Source: Chrysophaeum taylorii (lineage: Eukaryota > Sar > Pelagophyceae > Pelagomonadales > Pelagomonadaceae). From it: a DNA stretch of 64,000 nt. Below the pieces are notes generated by a model that saw only the letters and a program-made list of their open reading frames with translations, was not told the origin of the DNA and did no database searches. Each line of letters starts with the position of its first letter. The first letter of the stretch is position 1. The stretch is taken from positions 62,001 to 126,000 of the forward strand of contig JAQMWT010000544.1 in assembly GCA_029834535.1 (NCBI GenBank), read 5' to 3'. Positions 60,362 through 64,000 of the stretch are shown piece by piece. Position numbers and translations under genes: made by a program.

Positions 60362-63300
60362 ATGATGATGATGAGAGGAGGAGGAGGAGGCACGCCGCGG
60401 CGGGGTTCGTTGATGCGGGGTGACTCGGAGTACAAGGAGTCGTTCGAGATGCAGGTGGAGCAGACGTACGATCCTCTGGAGCGCGCCTTGGAGCACGAGT
60501 CGATAGGTCGTCTCTTGATGAAGAAGAAGAGCTCTAGTAGGATGTTGTGGGGGAAGACGAAGGAGAGGGCGACGACGCGGGATAAGGTAAAGATCGTGTT
60601 GGGCGAGCACCTCGAGGCGCTGCGAGGGGCCGGGCTCGCGTTCGACGTGACGTTCCGGGAGTCCAAGCTGAACCTGAGCGTGGCTCTCGCGCAATACGGG
60701 AAAAGCGGCCGGGAGTTTGTCGAGGTGGAGTCGGTGAAGGAGGCGAGCGAGGCGTTTTCCCGGCTCAAGCCGAGCGACGAGCTCGTGGCGGTGAACGACG
60801 TGCCCTTGCTCGAGCCGAGCCGCGATAACTTTGGGGAACTCTTGCGTCGAATTTCGTCCGCGTCCAGGCCGCTCAAGCTGACGTTCGTTTTGGGAGCTCG
60901 TCGCGACGACGCCAAGGCCGTCACCACACCGAAGAAGAAGAAGACGACGACGACGACGACGAAAAGGAAGAAAAACCAGCAGCAGCAGCAGCAGCAGCAG
61001 GAAGTGGCCGAGTTGGTGCGGAAGTCCCGGTCGGCCGAAGAGAAAGCCTCCGCGGCGTGGGACCGGGCGGAGGTGGCGGCGGCGCGGGGGAAGGCGGACG
61101 AGTCGGAATCTCTGGCGCGCGAGGCGCTGCGTCTCAGCCAGACGTGCGAGGCATGTCTGGAGGAGGCGCGAAAGCTGGGCGGCAGGGAGGCGGAGGCTGT
61201 TTTGGCGAAGAACGCGGAGAGCGCGAAGGAACGCGCCGCGTTGGCCGCGCGGGCGGCGAGGTCCGCTCGCGACAAAGCGCTGCGCGAAGAGCCCGAGTCT
61301 CTCGCCGACAGCGCCGGCGAACTCGCCCAGACGGCCGACGAGGCCGCCGACGCGTTGGTGGAGCACTTCGTGAAGCGGGTTGAGGGACTGGCCTCGGATC
61401 TCGACCAGGAGGCGACGGCCGCGGAACTCAAAAATGCCGTCGCCGAGTCTGACAGAAATCGCGTCGACGCGCAGGCCAAGGCCCAGGACGCGGCCCACCG
61501 GCGCACCGCGAGCGGGGAGAAGGAAGCCGCCCGGACGGCGGCCCTCGCCGCCAAGAGCGCGGCGCGCGCGCGGGACCTCGCGATCCGAGCGGAGCTCGCG
61601 CTCGACGACGTCAAGAAGGCCCACGAGCTATTGTGCGCCGCGGCGGAGGCCGCGAATTTTGCTGTTCAGCAGGAGACCGCAGCGGACGCGCGCCGCGCCG
61701 CCGACGACGCGGCCCTGGCCGACGCCGAAGCCTGCCGCTGGCTGCAGATGCGCCTGTCTGTGGTCTCGCCGCCCCTCTGCGACGCGAAGGACGACGCAAG
61801 CGGTTCGGGTTTGTTATCTCGGCTTTGCGCGCCGTCGCGGCCGGACGAAAACGAGCACCGCGTCCGCAAGACGGCCCGGGTCGTGCGCCAAGAGGCCATC
61901 CGGGCCCGCGACGCGGCTCTGCGCGCGGAGGGAGAAGAAGGCGGCACCTCTCTCCAGGAGGAGGAGTTGGAGGAGGAGGAAGATGAAGAGGAGGAAGATG
62001 AAGAGGAGGAAGAAGAAGAAGGTAGGGCGGCGGTGATCAAGGATCTCCTTGCCAAGGCGGACGCCGCCGCGGAGCGCGCCGAGATCGCCGCGCACGCGAG
62101 CGCCGAGGACGCCGAGGCGTCGTCGAGCGCGGCCGAAGAAGCGCGCGGTCGAGCAGACGACGTGAAACTCGCCGCGCGCGGCCTCGACGACGAGGAGAAC
62201 AACAAAGTGCTCGGGGACGACGCCGAGATGGCGGCCTCGGGGGCCGAGGACTACGCGTCGCAGGCCGCGACTCTTGCGGAAAACGCCGAAGCAGCGGCAG
62301 ACGCGGCGCGAGAGGCGGCGAACGGCGTCGAGAACGGAGACGAGAACGGAGACGAGAACGGAGGCGCGGCGGCCCTCTGCGCCAAGGCCGAGGCGTCCGC
62401 GCGTCGGGCCGAGACTATCGCGGGCGAGGTGGCCCAGCGCCGCGAGACCGCGGAGCGGTTCGCGACCCAGGTTATGGACGCGATCGAAGCTGCCCTCGAG
62501 GCCGTCCAGCACCAACAGGACGCGGCCGACGAGGCGGCTGTTCGAGACCAGATCGACGAGTTCGAGCAGTTTGTCCGAGAAGAAGACTCTATATTCCGAA
62601 CATCGGGGGACGTCGCGGGCGAGGCCAAAGACCTCGCGGCGCGGGCCTCGGACGCGCTCCACCGCGCCCTCGACGCGCGCGATCAGGCACGCGCCGAGGA
62701 GGCGGCGGAGGACGCCGACGACTGCGCGCGTCGAGCCGAGGCCCTCGCCGCGACCCCCGACGCGCCCCCGATCGTGGGGGAGTGCGCGAAGAGCGCGCGC
62801 GACGACGCCAAAGCTGCCCGGGTCGCGGTGACACCACCACCACCACCACCACCCTCGGAATCGACGCCGACCTGCGCCTTCTGCTTTCCGGACGGAGACG
62901 TCGATCTTCCGGTCGAACTCTCGGAAGAAGCGGCGGCTTTGGTCGGGCCGGGCGTCCTCGTGCGGCTCCGTCCCTTTGTCGACGCCCCCGACCACGGCTG
63001 GCAGGGCCTCGACGACCGCACCAAAATTGGCGTCGTCGTGCGCCTCCAATCCAATACGGCGATCGTCGCGTTTTCCGGTCTCGACGACCGCCCCTTTAAG
63101 GCCCGCTGCGCCGAGCTCGAGGTCGTCCACGACGACATAGAGGGCGAACTCTTGGTCGACACCGTCAAACGCGCCCACCATGCTTCCATTCTCAAGTCCC
63201 GCGACGACCGCCTCAAGCTCCCGGGCTACGGATACCATCACCGCCACGTCGAGCCCTCCATCGACCCCACCGCCGAGCCTCCGCCCGCCTCCAACGGCAC

Positions 63301-63397
63301 CGACTACGCCAACGCCGTCTTCAAGCCCTTTGCCGCGCCTCCCGACGAACAATCATACGACGATATCATCGACGATGCCCCTCTCGATCGAGGGTAA
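60362..63397 (+). CDS. PDZ-like / long Ala-Glu helical scaffold protein
   Basis: 1011 residues from the first of four consecutive ATGs. At about 80-190 lies a PDZ-like fold: FDVTFRESKLNLSVAL (ligand loop), KPSDELVAVNDVPL and LLRRISSASRPLKLTFVLG. A Lys/Thr and Gln run from triplet repeats follows, then about 600 residues of Ala/Glu/Arg-rich helix (AARAARSARDKALREEPESLADSAGELAQ) with a Glu-Asp run. Near 850-930 a beta-rich segment, GPGVLVRLRPFVDAPDHGWQGLDDRTKIGVVVRLQSNTAIVAFSGLDDRPFKARCAELEVV, resembles an SH3-like/MIB-HERC2 module. Probably a cytoskeletal or membrane scaffold. It starts 58 bp after the copy 2 pseudogene ends, and the C2 gene follows 60 bp on. Confidence 0.65.
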   Translation: MMMMRGGGGGTPRRGSLMRGDSEYKESFEMQVEQTYDPLERALEHESIGRLLMKKKSSSRMLWGKTKERATTRDKVKIVLGEHLEALRGAGLAFDVTFRESKLNLSVALAQYGKSGREFVEVESVKEASEAFSRLKPSDELVAVNDVPLLEPSRDNFGELLRRISSASRPLKLTFVLGARRDDAKAVTTPKKKKTTTTTTKRKKNQQQQQQQQEVAELVRKSRSAEEKASAAWDRAEVAAARGKADESESLAREALRLSQTCEACLEEARKLGGREAEAVLAKNAESAKERAALAARAARSARDKALREEPESLADSAGELAQTADEAADALVEHFVKRVEGLASDLDQEATAAELKNAVAESDRNRVDAQAKAQDAAHRRTASGEKEAARTAALAAKSAARARDLAIRAELALDDVKKAHELLCAAAEAANFAVQQETAADARRAADDAALADAEACRWLQMRLSVVSPPLCDAKDDASGSGLLSRLCAPSRPDENEHRVRKTARVVRQEAIRARDAALRAEGEEGGTSLQEEELEEEEDEEEEDEEEEEEEGRAAVIKDLLAKADAAAERAEIAAHASAEDAEASSSAAEEARGRADDVKLAARGLDDEENNKVLGDDAEMAASGAEDYASQAATLAENAEAAADAAREAANGVENGDENGDENGGAAALCAKAEASARRAETIAGEVAQRRETAERFATQVMDAIEAALEAVQHQQDAADEAAVRDQIDEFEQFVREEDSIFRTSGDVAGEAKDLAARASDALHRALDARDQARAEEAAEDADDCARRAEALAATPDAPPIVGECAKSARDDAKAARVAVTPPPPPPPSESTPTCAFCFPDGDVDLPVELSEEAAALVGPGVLVRLRPFVDAPDHGWQGLDDRTKIGVVVRLQSNTAIVAFSGLDDRPFKARCAELEVVHDDIEGELLVDTVKRAHHASILKSRDDRLKLPGYGYHHRHVEPSIDPTAEPPPASNGTDYANAVFKPFAAPPDEQSYDDIIDDAPLDRG

Positions 63398-63457
63398 TAA
63401 GGGTTATTGTTATGAGAGACCACACTTTCTTTCTTTCTTTCTTGCTTGCTTGCTTAT

Positions 63458-64000
63458 ATGGCCGAGCTGGACGATCGCATAGAGGTGCGCGTGATCGGCG
63501 CCGAGGACCTGCCCGAGGTGGAAGGGGGCGAGTGCAACCCGTTTTGCGTGGTGGTGTGCGGGGGCGAGCAGGAGCAGACCTCGGTGGTGAACGGGACGTC
63601 CTCGCCCGAGTGGCCCGATTCGCAGCGCATGGTGTTCAGCGGAATTTATGACAACGACGACGCCCACCTTCGCGTGCGCGTGATGCACAAGGTGCTGAGC
63701 GGGGGCGAGGTGGATCTCGGAACGGCGATCGTGAACTTGAACACGGCCATGCTGGGCCCGGGGATCGAGGTGGACGGATGGTACGAGACGGAGAGAAAAG
63801 GTCGAGTTCGCGTGAAAGTGTCCTACTTTCTCGGCGACGAGGAGGAGTATCTGGATGATTTGGAGGAGGATGATTTGGAGGAGGCTGGGAAGGCGCCGAA
63901 TTGCTTGAAGGGCACTGTGATTCGCGCGCGCGGTCTCGTAAAAGCGATGGAAGCGTGCGCGAGCGTGAAGTGCGGGTCGAGCAAGTTCGAAACCAAGGCC
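63458..64000 (+). CDS. C2-domain protein, N-terminal part (runs off window)
   Basis: ATG 63458, open for 181 codons to the window edge. The first C2 domain: IEVRVIGAEDLPEVEGGECNPFCVVVCGG, then NGTSSPEWPDSQRMVFSGIYDNDDAHLRVRVMHK and GEVDLGTAIVNLN. After an acidic linker (EEEYLDDLEEDDLEE) a second C2 appears to begin (LKGTVIRARGLVKAMEACASVKCG). C2 domains bind membranes, often with calcium; the usual loop aspartates are only partly present in domain 1. A CTTT/CTTG pyrimidine tract lies directly before the ATG. Tandem with the PDZ gene, 60 bp apart. Confidence 0.75.
   Translation, partial: MAELDDRIEVRVIGAEDLPEVEGGECNPFCVVVCGGEQEQTSVVNGTSSPEWPDSQRMVFSGIYDNDDAHLRVRVMHKVLSGGEVDLGTAIVNLNTAMLGPGIEVDGWYETERKGRVRVKVSYFLGDEEEYLDDLEEDDLEEAGKAPNCLKGTVIRARGLVKAMEACASVKCGSSKFETKA

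Noticed and set aside
60280-61624. Minus-strand frames of more than 440 codons opposite the PDZ gene
   Set aside because: Low-complexity Ala/Ser/Arg shadows of the Ala/Glu-rich scaffold protein.

Overview
This is GC-rich nuclear DNA of a eukaryotic microalga. The gene set is eukaryotic: a ubiquitin fusion, SRP72, the proteasome adaptor ECM29, cytosolic-type AsnRS, an ELO fatty-acid elongase, ELMO, PDZ, KH and C2 domain proteins, and a QRICH2-like flagellar protein. DUF4336 with a probable bipartite targeting leader, helicase-associated (HA) repeats and Golgi-type sulfotransferases and GT8 enzymes point to a secondary-plastid alga. A stramenopile close to pelagophytes is my best guess; a haptophyte is not excluded. 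This rests on gene content only.

Layout. 0-4.3 kb: ELMO (partial), a membrane-anchored CacyBP-type CS protein, a ubiquitin-Ubl fusion and a 48-codon membrane micro-ORF. 4.4-8.4 kb: a GT8-sulfotransferase-GT8 fusion split by one 49-nt intron. 10.5-14.9 kb: SRP72, an M1 aminopeptidase of the LTA4H type, and an MsrB with a membrane hairpin inside its catalytic domain. 16.7-21.8 kb: a QRICH2-like protein, a KH protein, an unknown protein and an HA-repeat protein. 21.8-32.4 kb: a decayed Ty3/gypsy LTR retrotransposon, minus strand, carrying a captured C5 cytosine DNA methyltransferase between protease and RT, and itself hit by a 403-bp retroposon-like insertion. 32.5-39 kb: ELO elongase, 2-O-sulfotransferase, DUF4336, an unknown glycoprotein and GST-AsnRS. 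39.3-60.3 kb: two decayed paralogues of a fatty-acyl-AMP ligase-ACP-membrane hexapeptide synthetase, on either side of an SLAC1/TehA-like channel, ECM29 and a degenerate unknown region. 60.4-64 kb: a PDZ/coiled-coil protein and the start of a C2 protein.

Gene packing is extreme. Divergent start codons lie about 50 bp apart, convergent stop codons touch or overlap, and one same-strand pair overlaps by 4 bp. Introns are rare and tiny (37-49 nt), usually GTGCGT...CGCAG. The mobile element sits in what would otherwise be a divergent promoter of about 100 bp. The strongest candidates for something new are the methyltransferase-bearing retrotransposon, the triple GT8-sulfotransferase-GT8 enzyme, the MsrB membrane hairpin and the ubiquitin-Ubl fusion.
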